Assembly: GCA_947460575.1 (NCBI GenBank)
Contig: CANHIJ010000020.1
Span: 1-43,593 of the forward strand
Length of the DNA: 43,593 bases
Reading direction: 5' to 3'
Source of the DNA: Verrucomicrobiales bacterium
Lineage (GTDB): Bacteria > Verrucomicrobiota > Verrucomicrobiia > Verrucomicrobiales > V1-33
Shown here one piece after another: positions 26,078-35,097 of this stretch (positions within the stretch are counted from its first letter, which is position 1; each line of letters opens with the position of its first letter). The notes beneath the pieces were generated by a model. That model did no database searches, was not told the DNA's origin, and saw only the letters and a program-made list of their open reading frames with translations. The translations under genes and the position numbers were made by a program.

Positions 26078-26974
26078 ATGCCTCGACTCGCTGCGTTTCC
26101 CAAAGCCTTCATGCAGGCGCTCTGCAAAGATGGCTCCATGACGGTATCCCAATGGATTGCGCTGGCAGCGCCGCTGGAGGTGGCGGGCCTGGAGTGGTAT
26201 GCGGGTTTTTTGGAAATGGCGGATCGGGGCCAGTGGCAGCGCTTTCGCGATGAGGTGGAAGCCAGTGGCAAGGTGATTCCGATGATGTGTTGTTCCCCGG
26301 ATTTTACGCATCCCGACGTGGCCTTTCGGGCGCAGGAGATGGCCAAGCAGCGGCACTGGATCGACATGACAGAGGCGCTGGGGGGGAGCTATTGCCGGGT
26401 GCTGAGCGGGCAGCGCCGCCCGGAGTTGAGCCTGGATGAGGGAGTGGGTCTGGCGGCGGATTGCATTCAAGCCTGTCTGCCCTATGCGGCGGATCGGGGC
26501 ATCACCTTGATTTTGGAAAACCACTACAAGGACGACTTTTGGGAGTACCCGGAGTTTGCCCAAAAGATGGAGGTGTTTTGCCAGTTGGTAGAGGCCGTGG
26601 AGCACCCTAACTTCGGGGTCAACTATGATCCGAGTAATGCCTTTCTTGCGGGGGAGGATCCGCTGGAGTTGCTGCGGCGGGTTTCGCACCGGGTGGTCAC
26701 GATGCACGCCAGCGACCGCTACTTAGCGGAAGGCAGCTTGGAGGATTTGCGGCGCGAAGAGGGCGGGGCCCTGGGCTATGCGGCGCGGCTGCGGCACGGG
26801 GAAGTCGGCCAGGGGCTCAACGACTACGACGCCATTTTTGGGGAACTCAAGCGGCAGGGATTTGACGGCTGGATCAGCATTGAGGACGGGGTGGAGGGGA
26901 TGGCGCAGTTGGCGCGCAGCGCGGCGTTTTTGCAGGCCAAAATAGCGCAGCACTGGGGTCCTAGAGCGAGCTAG
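26078..26974 (+). CDS. Sugar phosphate isomerase/epimerase-like TIM barrel protein
   Basis: The 298-residue protein belongs to the xylose isomerase-like/AP endonuclease 2 TIM-barrel group. Metal-site residues are visible in order: Glu in TLILENHY, Asp in VNYDPSNAF, His in VTMHASDRY and Glu in WISIEDG near the C-terminus. Members isomerise or epimerise free or phosphorylated sugars, keto-acids and inositol derivatives. Its position after a HUMPS enzyme and two dehydrogenases parallels the UlaD/UlaE pairing in L-ascorbate use, but no kinase or transporter is here. The start at 26078 is after a T/C-only tract. Its last 14 bases overlap the convergent uvrA end. Confidence 0.82.
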   Translation: MPRLAAFPKAFMQALCKDGSMTVSQWIALAAPLEVAGLEWYAGFLEMADRGQWQRFRDEVEASGKVIPMMCCSPDFTHPDVAFRAQEMAKQRHWIDMTEALGGSYCRVLSGQRRPELSLDEGVGLAADCIQACLPYAADRGITLILENHYKDDFWEYPEFAQKMEVFCQLVEAVEHPNFGVNYDPSNAFLAGEDPLELLRRVSHRVVTMHASDRYLAEGSLEDLRREEGGALGYAARLRHGEVGQGLNDYDAIFGELKRQGFDGWISIEDGVEGMAQLARSAAFLQAKIAQHWGPRAS

Positions 26975-29906
26975 GGGAGGGCGGCGGCCCGGCCTGGCGG
27001 CGGGTGGGGCGCGGAGCAGGGAGCGATAGCTTGGCCTGGAGGTAGCGACCAGTTAGGCTGGCGGGGTGGGCGGCGATGACCTCGGGGGGGCCCTGGGCGA
27101 TGATTTGGCCTCCGCCGGAACCGCCCTCGGGGCCGAGGTCGATGATCCAGTCGGCGCATTTGATGACGTCGAGGTTGTGTTCGATGACGACGAGGGTATT
27201 GCCGCCGTCGCGCAGGCCGTAGAGCACGTGGAGGAGGGCGTCGATGTCGGCGAAGTGGAGGCCGGTGGTGGGTTCGTCGAGGAGGTAGAGGGCGCGGCCG
27301 GTGGCGCGCTTGGAGAGTTCGGAGGAGAGCTTGATGCGCTGGGCTTCGCCGCCGCTGAGGGTATTGGCGGCTTGGCCGAGGCGGAGGTAGCCGAGGCCGA
27401 CGCGGCACATCATGCGGAGTTTGTCGCTGAGGCTGGGGACGGTGCGGAAGAACTCGGAGGCCTCGTCGAGGGTCATTTCGAGAATTTCGGCGATATTGCG
27501 GCCTTTGAAAGTGACCTCGAGGACCTCGCGGTTATAGCGTTTTCCCTCACAAGCTTCGCAGGTGATGTAGGCGTCGCTGAGGAAGTGCATGTCGATGCGG
27601 ATCAGGCCGTCTCCCTGACACATTTCGCAGCGGCCGCCCACGGTATTAAAGCTAAACGTGCCGGGGGTGTAGCCGCGGACTTTGGCGGAGGGGAGTTGGC
27701 TGAAGAGGTCGCGGATGAGGGTAAAGGCGCCGACGTAGGTGGCGGGGTTAGAGCGGGGGCTGCGGCCGATGGCGCTTTGGTCGATGACGACGGCTTTGTC
27801 GATTTGGTTGAGGCCGCTGATGCTCGTGTGTTTGCCTGGGGGGTCCTTGGCATAGTAGAGGCGGCGGAAGAGTTCGCGGCGGAGGATGTCGTCGACGAGG
27901 GTGCTTTTGCCGCTGCCGCTGACGCCGGTGACGCAGATGAGGCAGCCGAGGGGAAAGCTGACGTCGATGTCGCGCAGGTTGTTTTCGGCGGCGCCGTGGA
28001 CGGTGAGCCAACCGCTTTCGGGGCCGGGGAGGCAGGGGGGAGGGACGACGCGGCGGGAGGGGAGGGGAATTTTGACGGCGCCGCTGAGGTAGCGTCCGGT
28101 TAGGGAGGTGGGGGATTTCATGACCGCGGCGGGCTTGCCGGAGGCGATGAGTTCGCCGCCGCGGGGGCCGGCCCCGGGGCCGAGGTCGATGAGCCAATCG
28201 GCGGCGGCCATGGTGTCCTCGTCGTGTTCGACGACGACGACGGTATTGCCCAAGTCGCGGAGTTCGCGGAGGGCGGCGAGGAGGCGGTCGTTGTCGCGCT
28301 GGTGGAGGCCGATGCTGGGTTCGTCGAGGACGTAGAGCACGCCGCTGAGGCGGGAGCCGAGTTGGGTGGCGAGGCGGATGCGCTGGGCTTCGCCGCCGGA
28401 GAGGCTGCCGTAGGGTCGGTCGAGGGAGAGGTAGCTAAGGCCGACGTTTTGGAGGAAGCTGAGGCGGGCGGTGAGTTCGCGGAGGACCTCGCTGCAGGCG
28501 CGGCGCAGGGTGGGTTCGAGGACGAGGCGCTGGAGGAGGGCGGCGGCGCCGGAGATGGTTAGAGCGGTGAGTTGATCGATGGCGCAAGGGGCGGGAGGGA
28601 GGGAGGGGTCGGCGGCGGCGGCGGTGAGGGTGACGCCGAGGATTTCTGGTTTGAGGCGGCGGCCTTGGCAGGCGAGGCAGAGGGAGGGGTTCATGTAGCG
28701 GCGGATATTTTGCTTCATGAATTCGCTTTCGCTTTCCTCCAGGAGGCGGTCGGCTTGGGCGGCGAGGCCCTCGAAGGGCTTAACGACGGTTTTGGACTTG
28801 GTTTTGCTAGAAACGGCTAGTTTCCCGGTGCCGTGGAAGAGGGCCTCCTTGAAGGGGGCGGGGAGGTTTTTGAATGGGGCCTGGCGGTCGATGGCGAAGT
28901 GGGCGGCGAGGCCGTCGATTTGGCGGTCCTGGACGGCTTTAAGTTTGGCATTTTTGGACCACCAGGTGCGGAGGGCACCCTCGTCGAGGGATTTGTCAGG
29001 GTCGGGGACGACGAGATCGGGGTCGAAGCTGAGGGTGTGGCCGAGGCCTTCGCAGGTGGGGCAGGCGCCGAGGTGGCTGTTGAAGGAAAAGTGTTTGGGG
29101 GTGAGAGGCGGCATGCGGAAGCCGGTCTCAGGATTGGCGTAGAGGGTGGTGAAGCGGCGTTCGCTCCAGGAGCCGTCCTGGTCGACGAGAACGAGGATTT
29201 GGCTGGCGGGGCCGCTCCAGCGCAGGGCGATGAGGACGCTGTCGAGGAGGCGGCTGCGGGATTCCTCGCGGGCCACGAGGCGGTCGACGACCAATTCGAC
29301 GGCGGTATTTTTGGGGGAGAGGTCGGGTTTTTCTTCGAGCTCGCGGACCTGGCCGTTGACGCGGATGCGGACGAATCCCTGGCGGGCGAGGCGATCGCAG
29401 AGTTTGTTTCCTTGGGCGGTTTCGGTATCGGGGAGGGGAGCGGCCACCATGAGCTTGGTGCCCTCGGGGAGCTCGAGGAGGGCATCGACGATGGATTGGG
29501 AGGTATGGCGGCGGATTAGTTGGCCGGTAGCGGGGTCGTGGGGTTGGCCGCAGGTGGCGTAGAGGACGCGGAGGTAGTCGTAGATTTCGGTGACGGTGGC
29601 GATGGTGGAGCGGGGATTGGAGGAGGCAGTGTGTTGGCCGATGGCGATGGCGGGGGAGAGGCCTTCGATTTGGTCGACGTCGGGTTTTTCGAGGCGTTCG
29701 AGGTAGGCTTGCGCGGAGGTGCTGAGGCTTTCCACGTAGCGGCGCTGGCCTTCGGCGTAGAGGGTATCGAAGGCTAGGGAGGACTTGCCGGAGCCGCTGA
29801 CACCGGTGATTACGGTGAGGCTGTTTTTGGGCAACTCGACGGAGATATTTTTGAGGTTGTGCTGTCGCGCGCCGACGATGCGGATGAGTCCTGGGGGGGT
29901 CGCCAT
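26961..29906 (-). CDS. uvrA: Excinuclease ABC subunit A
   Basis: The 981-residue protein is the damage-sensing ATPase of nucleotide excision repair, which loads UvrB on DNA. It has two ABC modules: Walker [10 protein letters not shown] (35-43) and a second GVSGSGKST past the middle, with signatures [11 protein letters not shown] and [11 protein letters not shown] and D-loops [10 protein letters not shown] and [10 protein letters not shown]. Cys pairs for zinc are seen in ACPTCEGLG with CLACQGRR, and in CEMCQGDG with CEACEGKR. The length is slightly above E. coli UvrA because of a C-terminal Arg/Pro/Ser tail. It ends 14 bases inside the convergent isomerase gene, with no terminator visible. 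The leader is strongly C-rich. Confidence 0.97.
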   Translation of the reverse strand: MATPPGLIRIVGARQHNLKNISVELPKNSLTVITGVSGSGKSSLAFDTLYAEGQRRYVESLSTSAQAYLERLEKPDVDQIEGLSPAIAIGQHTASSNPRSTIATVTEIYDYLRVLYATCGQPHDPATGQLIRRHTSQSIVDALLELPEGTKLMVAAPLPDTETAQGNKLCDRLARQGFVRIRVNGQVRELEEKPDLSPKNTAVELVVDRLVAREESRSRLLDSVLIALRWSGPASQILVLVDQDGSWSERRFTTLYANPETGFRMPPLTPKHFSFNSHLGACPTCEGLGHTLSFDPDLVVPDPDKSLDEGALRTWWSKNAKLKAVQDRQIDGLAAHFAIDRQAPFKNLPAPFKEALFHGTGKLAVSSKTKSKTVVKPFEGLAAQADRLLEESESEFMKQNIRRYMNPSLCLACQGRRLKPEILGVTLTAAAADPSLPPAPCAIDQLTALTISGAAALLQRLVLEPTLRRACSEVLRELTARLSFLQNVGLSYLSLDRPYGSLSGGEAQRIRLATQLGSRLSGVLYVLDEPSIGLHQRDNDRLLAALRELRDLGNTVVVVEHDEDTMAAADWLIDLGPGAGPRGGELIASGKPAAVMKSPTSLTGRYLSGAVKIPLPSRRVVPPPCLPGPESGWLTVHGAAENNLRDIDVSFPLGCLICVTGVSGSGKSTLVDDILRRELFRRLYYAKDPPGKHTSISGLNQIDKAVVIDQSAIGRSPRSNPATYVGAFTLIRDLFSQLPSAKVRGYTPGTFSFNTVGGRCEMCQGDGLIRIDMHFLSDAYITCEACEGKRYNREVLEVTFKGRNIAEILEMTLDEASEFFRTVPSLSDKLRMMCRVGLGYLRLGQAANTLSGGEAQRIKLSSELSKRATGRALYLLDEPTTGLHFADIDALLHVLYGLRDGGNTLVVIEHNLDVIKCADWIIDLGPEGGSGGGQIIAQGPPEVIAAHPASLTGRYLQAKLSLPAPRPTRRQAGPPPSPSSL

Positions 29907-30030
29907 GGGGGCAATGTGGGGGTGGCGGAGGCGGATTCAATGCTGGGTTTGCGGGGAGCTGGGGGAGGCGATGGGCAAATTTCTCTGCGAGCCCGGTTGC
30001 AAATCGGGCATTTCTTCGCGTGTGGAGCTG

Positions 30031-30798
30031 ATGTCTGAATCCTTGGCTTCCAGTTCTTCGCGCCGCAGTTACAAACGGGTGGTCCTCAAATTGAGCGGGG
30101 AGGCCTTGCGGGCCGATGGCAGCTTGGACAACATCTCGCCGCCGATTGTGGAAGACATCGCGCACCAGATCAAGGCGGCGCACGAGACGGGCTTGGAAAT
30201 TGGCATCGTGGTCGGGGGGGGGAATTTTTGGCGCGGTTTGGCGGCGGCGAACAAGGGGATGGAGCGGACCACGGCGGACTACATGGGGATGTTGGCGACG
30301 ATCATGAACGCCCTAGCTATTCAGTCGATGCTGGAGGGAATTGGGGTGCCGACGCGGGTGCTGAGCGCGCTGGAGTTGAAGAATGTGGCGGAGCCCTTTA
30401 TTCGGCGGGTGGCGGTGCGCCATTTGGAGTTGGGGCGGGTGGTGATTTTTGCGGCGGGGACGGGGAATCCCTATTTTTCGACGGACACCACGGCGGCGCT
30501 GCGGGCCAGCGAGATCGACGCCGACGTGATTTTGAAGGCGACCAAGGTGGACGGCATTTATTGCAGCGACCCCAAGCAAAATGCGGCGGCGCGGCGCTTT
30601 AGCCAGGTGAGCTACCAGGACGCCTTGTCGCGGCAGCTCAAAGTGATGGACTCCACGGCGTTCAGCTTGTGCATGGACAACAACAAGCCGATCATAGTTT
30701 TCGACATGCATCAGCCTGACAATATTAGGAAGGCCTTGGCAGGGGAACCGATCGGCACCTTGGTCAACAGCGGGCCGACCCTGCCTGCGGAGGCCTGA
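30031..30798 (+). CDS. pyrH: UMP kinase
   Basis: The 255-residue protein is an amino-acid-kinase-fold enzyme that phosphorylates UMP to UDP. Diagnostic stretches are [11 protein letters not shown] (near 16-26), [13 protein letters not shown], and [19 protein letters not shown] with [13 protein letters not shown]. The N-terminus has a short Ser-rich extension ([13 protein letters not shown]). GGAG lies 4 bases before the ATG, one of the few Shine-Dalgarno-like sites in the window. It is followed by frr after 48 bases, the standard pyrH-frr pair; the usual upstream rpsB-tsf genes are absent. Confidence 0.96.
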   Translation: MSESLASSSSRRSYKRVVLKLSGEALRADGSLDNISPPIVEDIAHQIKAAHETGLEIGIVVGGGNFWRGLAAANKGMERTTADYMGMLATIMNALAIQSMLEGIGVPTRVLSALELKNVAEPFIRRVAVRHLELGRVVIFAAGTGNPYFSTDTTAALRASEIDADVILKATKVDGIYCSDPKQNAAARRFSQVSYQDALSRQLKVMDSTAFSLCMDNNKPIIVFDMHQPDNIRKALAGEPIGTLVNSGPTLPAEA

Positions 30799-30846
30799 GG
30801 GGCCGCTGGACACATTACTAACTAACCCCTGGCCAAACATCACTTT

Positions 30847-31413
30847 ATGGACATTGAATTCGCCCTGCTGGAGCTGGAAGAGGATATGAAAAAGTCTTTG
30901 GACTTCACGATTGCGGACTACGCGAGCATCCGCACGGGCAAGGCTAACCCTAGCATGGTTGAGGGAGTGGAGATCCACGTGCACGCCTACGGGATGAACA
31001 TGAAGTTGCGCCAGTTGGCCAACATAACAACTCCGGAGCCGCGCATGATTGTGGTGGAGCCCTTCGACACCGCCAACCTGAAGGACATTGAGCGCGGCAT
31101 TCGGGAGAGCCGCCTGGGGTTTAATCCGGTGACATACGGGAAGATTTTGCGGCTTCCGGTGCCGGAGCTGACCCAGGAGCGGCGGCGGGAGATGGTGAAG
31201 ATGCTGAAGGAAAAGAGTGAAGAGGGGAAGATTCGGCTGCGCAGCTTGCGGCGAGATGCGGTGGAGGCGATGCGCAAGGCGCACAAGGCTAGCGAGATAA
31301 CTGAGGATGATTTGAAGGGAGCGGAGAAGACGATTCAGGAATTGACGGACCAGAACATCAAAGAGCTAGAGGCGGCGACGCTTAAGAAAGAGGCCGAAGT
31401 CCTGCAGGTGTAG
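30847..31413 (+). CDS. frr: Ribosome recycling factor
   Basis: The 188-residue protein splits post-termination ribosomes together with EF-G. It shows the family blocks RTGKANPSMVEGVEIHVHAY, PEPRMIVVEPFD, ERGIRESRLGFNP and ERRREMVKMLKEKSEEGKIRLRSLRRDA. Length is normal. The leader (CAAACATCACTTT) lacks a Shine-Dalgarno site. It lies in a likely operon with pyrH. Confidence 0.97.
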   Translation: MDIEFALLELEEDMKKSLDFTIADYASIRTGKANPSMVEGVEIHVHAYGMNMKLRQLANITTPEPRMIVVEPFDTANLKDIERGIRESRLGFNPVTYGKILRLPVPELTQERRREMVKMLKEKSEEGKIRLRSLRRDAVEAMRKAHKASEITEDDLKGAEKTIQELTDQNIKELEAATLKKEAEVLQV

Positions 31414-31469
31414 GGGCGGGTCGGGCGGGGCGCGGCTGGAGGAGGGGCGGCGTTTGGGGGAATTCCTTC

Positions 31470-32276
31470 ATGAAAACTGGGACACTAAAAAAAGACGAAT
31501 TGGACCGTGCCCTGGTGGCTCTGGTGGCGGGAAAGCCGCGGGCATTGTTGGAGCGGATCTGCCGGGACCCGCAGGTGAGTCTTTGGCAGAACCAGGCGAA
31601 CCACGTTTCGATTGTGCGGCTAGGGTTCAACGACCACGGTCCGGTGCACATGCGGATTGTGGCGCTGCACGCCCTGCGGATCATGCAGTTGCTGCAGGAG
31701 GGAGGCGTTAAGGGCACCTTGGAGTTTGAGAAACTGGGGAGCTACGAGGATTCGCAAGTGGTCCTGGTGCTGGCGGCGATGTTGCACGATGTGGGGATGG
31801 GGGTGACGCGGGATAAGCACGAGTGGCACAGCTTGCAGCTGGGGATGCCGCGCGCGGAGGCCTACTTGGCGGAGCTTTATCCTGGGGAATGGGAAAAGCA
31901 GTTTGCCATCGCCTGCTTGATCCGGGAGGCGATCGTGGGGCACATGGGGCACGACAAGATCCACTCGGTGGAGGCAGGGGTGTTGCTCGTGGCGGACGGG
32001 ACGGACATGACCAAGGGGCGGGCGCGGATTGCCAAGATGCTGGCGCAGAAGCCAACCTTGGGGGACATGCACCGGCATTCAGCGGACGCCATCAAAGAGG
32101 TGGCGATAGGGGCGGGCGAGGAGCGACCGGTGCACATCGCGGTCAAGATGGATGACTACTCGGGGATTTTCCAAGTGGAGGAGGTCCTGATGCAAAAGAT
32201 CAGCTATTCGCCGATACGGCAGTTTGTGGAACTGAGCGTGATCGTGCACGACGATCCGCCGCGGCGCTATCTGTGA
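31470..32276 (+). CDS. HD-domain metal-dependent phosphohydrolase
   Basis: The 268-residue protein has an HD domain: candidate first His at 56 or 60 (NDHGPVH), the H106-D107 pair in AAMLHDVGMG, His residues in KHEWHS (117, 120) and a later Asp in LLVADGTDMTKGRARI. The wording (NDHGPVHMRIV, GVTRDKHEWHS, DGTDMTKGR) matches a small group of HD phosphohydrolases also common in archaea; their substrate is not established. The C-terminal part (about 200-268) has an ACT-like or ferredoxin-like strand pattern. It is 56 bases after frr and its stop is 4 bases from the rpoD stop on the other strand. Confidence 0.8.
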   Translation: MKTGTLKKDELDRALVALVAGKPRALLERICRDPQVSLWQNQANHVSIVRLGFNDHGPVHMRIVALHALRIMQLLQEGGVKGTLEFEKLGSYEDSQVVLVLAAMLHDVGMGVTRDKHEWHSLQLGMPRAEAYLAELYPGEWEKQFAIACLIREAIVGHMGHDKIHSVEAGVLLVADGTDMTKGRARIAKMLAQKPTLGDMHRHSADAIKEVAIGAGEERPVHIAVKMDDYSGIFQVEEVLMQKISYSPIRQFVELSVIVHDDPPRRYL

Positions 32277-32280
32277 GGGA

Positions 32281-34065
32281 TCAAATTTTGGTCATGTCGA
32301 GGAAGCCCTCGAGCTGGCGGATGCGGGTGGGGTGGCGCATTTTGCGGAGGGCCTTGGCTTCGATTTGGCGGATGCGCTCGCGGGTGACGTGGAATTCTTT
32401 GCCGACCTCTTCGAGGGTGCGGCTGAAGCCGTCGATGAGGCCGAAGCGTTTTTCGAGGACAGAGCGTTCGCGCTCGTTGAGGGTATCGAGGACGTCTTTG
32501 ATTTTGTCCTTGAGCATGGCGAAACCGGTGCGCTCCATGGGGTCTTCGGCGGACTTGTCTTCGATGAAATCCCCGAAGGTGGTGTCGTCGCCTTCGCCGA
32601 CGGGGGCTTGGAGGCTGATGGGGGTTTGGGCCATTTTGAGGACGGCGCGGATGCGCTCCACGGGGAGGTGGATTTCGTCGGCGATTTCCTCTGGGCTGGG
32701 TTCGCGGCCGTATTCTTGGACGAGTTGTTTTTGGACCCGCATCAATTTATTGATGGTCTCGATCATGTGCACGGGGATGCGGATGGTGCGGGCTTGATCG
32801 GCGATGCTGCGGGTGATGGACTGGCGGATCCACCAGGTGGCGTAGGTGGAGAATTTATAGCCGCGCCGGTACTCGAATTTATCGACGGCCTTCATGAGGC
32901 CCATATTGCCCTCTTGGATGAGGTCGAGGAAGGGCATGCCGCGGTTGGTGTATTTTTTGGCGATGGAGATGACGAGGCGGAGATTGGCTTCGACCATTTC
33001 CTGTTTGGCGCGGTCGGCGTCTTTGAGGTGGCCGCGCATTTCGTTGTAGGAGCGGTGGAAATCGGCGGCGGACAGCCAGGTGCGGCGTTCTACGGCGTCG
33101 ATTTCGCCGAGGGCTTCGGCGTCGCTGGGGTCGGCGGCGAGGCGGGCCTCGGCGGAGTTGAGTTCATCCATCAACTCGCGGGCGAGGGCCTCGAATTCCT
33201 CAACGGTTTTCTGTTTGAAGTAGTATTTGGTGAAGGTTTTTTGGATGGAGGTATAGGCCTTTTTGAAGTCGTCAGCGGCGGCCTCGCACTTGGCGGGGGT
33301 TTTGGAGGAGCGGGCCTTTTCCCAAGCGGCCTGGGCGATTTCGTGGGCGTCGCTGACTTGGCTATTGAGTTTGAGGAGGCCTTTGAGGTAGCGCTCGCGG
33401 CTTTCGATTTGCTTGTCTTGGACGACACGGTCGGTGCGCTCTTCGTTGTCGATGAGTTTGCGGGAGAGGTCGAGGTAGGCATCGGCGATAAAGCCGAAGG
33501 TATTGAGGAGGCGCTGGACGTTTTCCTCGGAGTTTTCGATGCGGATGGAGATGGCGACTTCTTGTTCGCGGGTGAGCAGGGGCACTTGGCCCATTTGCTT
33601 GAGGTACTGGCGGACGGGGTCGTCGAGGGTATCGGCGCGGAGGGCTTCGTTTTTCTCGTCGAGGTCGGGGAGGGCGCGGTGGGAGGAGTGGGAAGAGGAG
33701 GGGAGGGGGCGGGGGCGGTCGACCTGGGAGGCGTCGATGATATCGATTTCGAGATTGCGCAGGCGGAGGAGGATTTCCTCGACGACATCTGGAGAGATGA
33801 GGTCATGGGGAAGCGACTCGTTGAGGTCGTCGTAGGTGATGTGGCCCTGTTCTCGGGCGAGCTTGATGAGTTCGCGGAGTTTGAACTGAATTTCCGGGGA
33901 GTCGATGGTGTAGTCGGCGGGTTCGGCGGCGGGCTCGGGGGTGGCCTCTTTGCGCGGGCGGCCGCGGCCGCGTTTGGCCGCGGCGGCGGTGGGTTGCGCG
34001 GGGGCAGAGTCCGCGTCAGGGGCAGGGGAATCTGGGGCAGGGGGCGGCGAGGGGCGCTTGGGCAT
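32281..34065 (-). CDS. rpoD: Primary RNA polymerase sigma factor RpoD/SigA
   Basis: The 594-residue protein is a group 1 sigma factor. After a Pro/Ala-rich, basic N-terminus comes region 1.1 ([21 protein letters not shown]), region 1.2 ([22 protein letters not shown]), a non-conserved region, region 2 ([33 protein letters not shown] [20 protein letters not shown]), region 3 ([17 protein letters not shown]) and region 4 with the -35-binding helix ([20 protein letters not shown]). Good -10/-35 matches elsewhere in the window agree with these regions. The start at 34065 is chosen because upstream sequence is a G/C repeat with no protein character. The leader has an unusual repeat. Confidence 0.96.
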   Translation of the reverse strand: MPKRPSPPPAPDSPAPDADSAPAQPTAAAAKRGRGRPRKEATPEPAAEPADYTIDSPEIQFKLRELIKLAREQGHITYDDLNESLPHDLISPDVVEEILLRLRNLEIDIIDASQVDRPRPLPSSSHSSHRALPDLDEKNEALRADTLDDPVRQYLKQMGQVPLLTREQEVAISIRIENSEENVQRLLNTFGFIADAYLDLSRKLIDNEERTDRVVQDKQIESRERYLKGLLKLNSQVSDAHEIAQAAWEKARSSKTPAKCEAAADDFKKAYTSIQKTFTKYYFKQKTVEEFEALARELMDELNSAEARLAADPSDAEALGEIDAVERRTWLSAADFHRSYNEMRGHLKDADRAKQEMVEANLRLVISIAKKYTNRGMPFLDLIQEGNMGLMKAVDKFEYRRGYKFSTYATWWIRQSITRSIADQARTIRIPVHMIETINKLMRVQKQLVQEYGREPSPEEIADEIHLPVERIRAVLKMAQTPISLQAPVGEGDDTTFGDFIEDKSAEDPMERTGFAMLKDKIKDVLDTLNERERSVLEKRFGLIDGFSRTLEEVGKEFHVTRERIRQIEAKALRKMRHPTRIRQLEGFLDMTKI

Positions 34066-34072
34066 GGGAACC

Positions 34073-34106
34073 GGGGGCAGGGGGCAGGGGGCAGGGGGCA
34101 GGGGGG
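34073..34106. repeat. Tandem (GGGGGCA)4 repeat in the rpoD leader
   Basis: Four exact copies of GGGGGCA (34073-34100) are followed by GGGGGG (34101-34106). The repeat begins eight bases upstream of the rpoD start codon. The coding (minus) strand is C-rich and the template strand has five G-runs of at least five, enough for a DNA quadruplex. Such short tandem repeats are prone to slippage. Confidence 0.85.
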
Positions 34107-34218
34107 ACGAAAGGAGGACCGTCCGGTAAGGCGCCGGGGAGGTCAAGAAATTCCTCAACTGGACGAGGAGGGGCTGGGGGGCTACTGGAGGGGCGCGGGA
34201 AGTGGGGAGGGGCCGACA

Positions 34219-35004
34219 TCAGTCGAAGCGAAGAACGAGAGAGTCGTAGGCTACGCGAATGTTGGCAGGAAGGCTAGCTTCGAGTTCGGCGTGGCCGAGG
34301 TCGTGGCTGAGGTGGGTGAAGAAGGTGCGTTCGGCCTGGACTTCTTCGGCTAGGGCGATAGCTTCGGCGACGCTGAGGTGGGTGGGGTGGTCTTGGTAGC
34401 GGAGGGCGTCGACGATGAAGGTGCCGACGCCGCGGAGGGCCTGGAGGGTGGCGGGGGGGATTTGTTTGCAGTCGGGGAGGTAGGCGATGCTGGGAAGGCC
34501 TGGGCGATCGAAGCGAAAGCCGGTGGTGATGACTTTGCCGTGTTGCGCTGGCAGGGGGGTGATGGTGGTGGCGCCGAGGAGGAAGGGGCCGACAATTTCG
34601 TGGGGGTCTGGCTTGAGGTATCCGGGGAATTGATTTTGGCGATTGAAGGCGAAGGCGAAGGTGTGCTGGAGGCTGAGCATCGTTTCTGGGGAGGCGTAGA
34701 CGGGGATGCTAGCGTTGGCGCCAAAGGTGAAGGGGCGGAGGTCGTCGAAGCCCATGATGTGGTCGGAGTGGGCGTGGGTGATAAGGACGGCGTCGAGGTG
34801 AGAGACGTGGTGGCGGAGGCATTGGCGGCGGAAATCGGGGCCGGTGTCGACGACCCAGGAGAGCTCTGGGGTGCGCAGGAGGATGGAGGAGCGGTCGCGT
34901 TGGTCGCGGGGGTCTGGGGAGCGGCAGACGGCGCAGGAGCAGCCGATCATGGGGACGCCGAGGGAGGTGCCGGTGCCGAGAAAAGTGAGTTCGAGGGCTG
35001 CCAT
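34219..35004 (-). CDS. MBL-fold metallohydrolase, PhnP-like
   Basis: The 261-residue protein has the metallo-beta-lactamase site THAHSDHIMGFDD (HxHxDH) and later His/Asp ligands (FIVDALRYQDHPTH, FFTHLSHDLGH). The N-terminus LTFLGTGTSLGVPMIGCSC with CAVCRSPDPRD is typical of the PhnP-like subgroup, which are phosphodiesterases acting on cyclic ribose phosphates or related nucleotides and carry a Cys-based structural zinc site. There is no phosphonate operon nearby, so the natural substrate is open. The start at 35004 gives MAALELTFLGTG; the longer upstream frame is Pro-rich and implausible. Confidence 0.88.
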   Translation of the reverse strand: MAALELTFLGTGTSLGVPMIGCSCAVCRSPDPRDQRDRSSILLRTPELSWVVDTGPDFRRQCLRHHVSHLDAVLITHAHSDHIMGFDDLRPFTFGANASIPVYASPETMLSLQHTFAFAFNRQNQFPGYLKPDPHEIVGPFLLGATTITPLPAQHGKVITTGFRFDRPGLPSIAYLPDCKQIPPATLQALRGVGTFIVDALRYQDHPTHLSVAEAIALAEEVQAERTFFTHLSHDLGHAELEASLPANIRVAYDSLVLRFD

Positions 35005-35097
35005 GGGAGGTGGTGGTAGTAGGTGCGGGGGGCTGGGGAAAGCGAAATGCCAGCGCTTTTCCCTTTTCATCGGCGCTGGGCCCTCTTTGATCGAGGG

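Noticed and set aside
32332..34353. 673-codon open frame antisense to rpoD
   Set aside because: Antisense shadow; alternating Gly/Val/Glu/Phe composition and no recognisable domain.
35038..35060. AAAGCG/CGCTTT short inverted repeat in the recN upstream region as an SOS box
   Set aside because: It does not resemble known LexA boxes, and arms of six bases in this composition are expected by chance.
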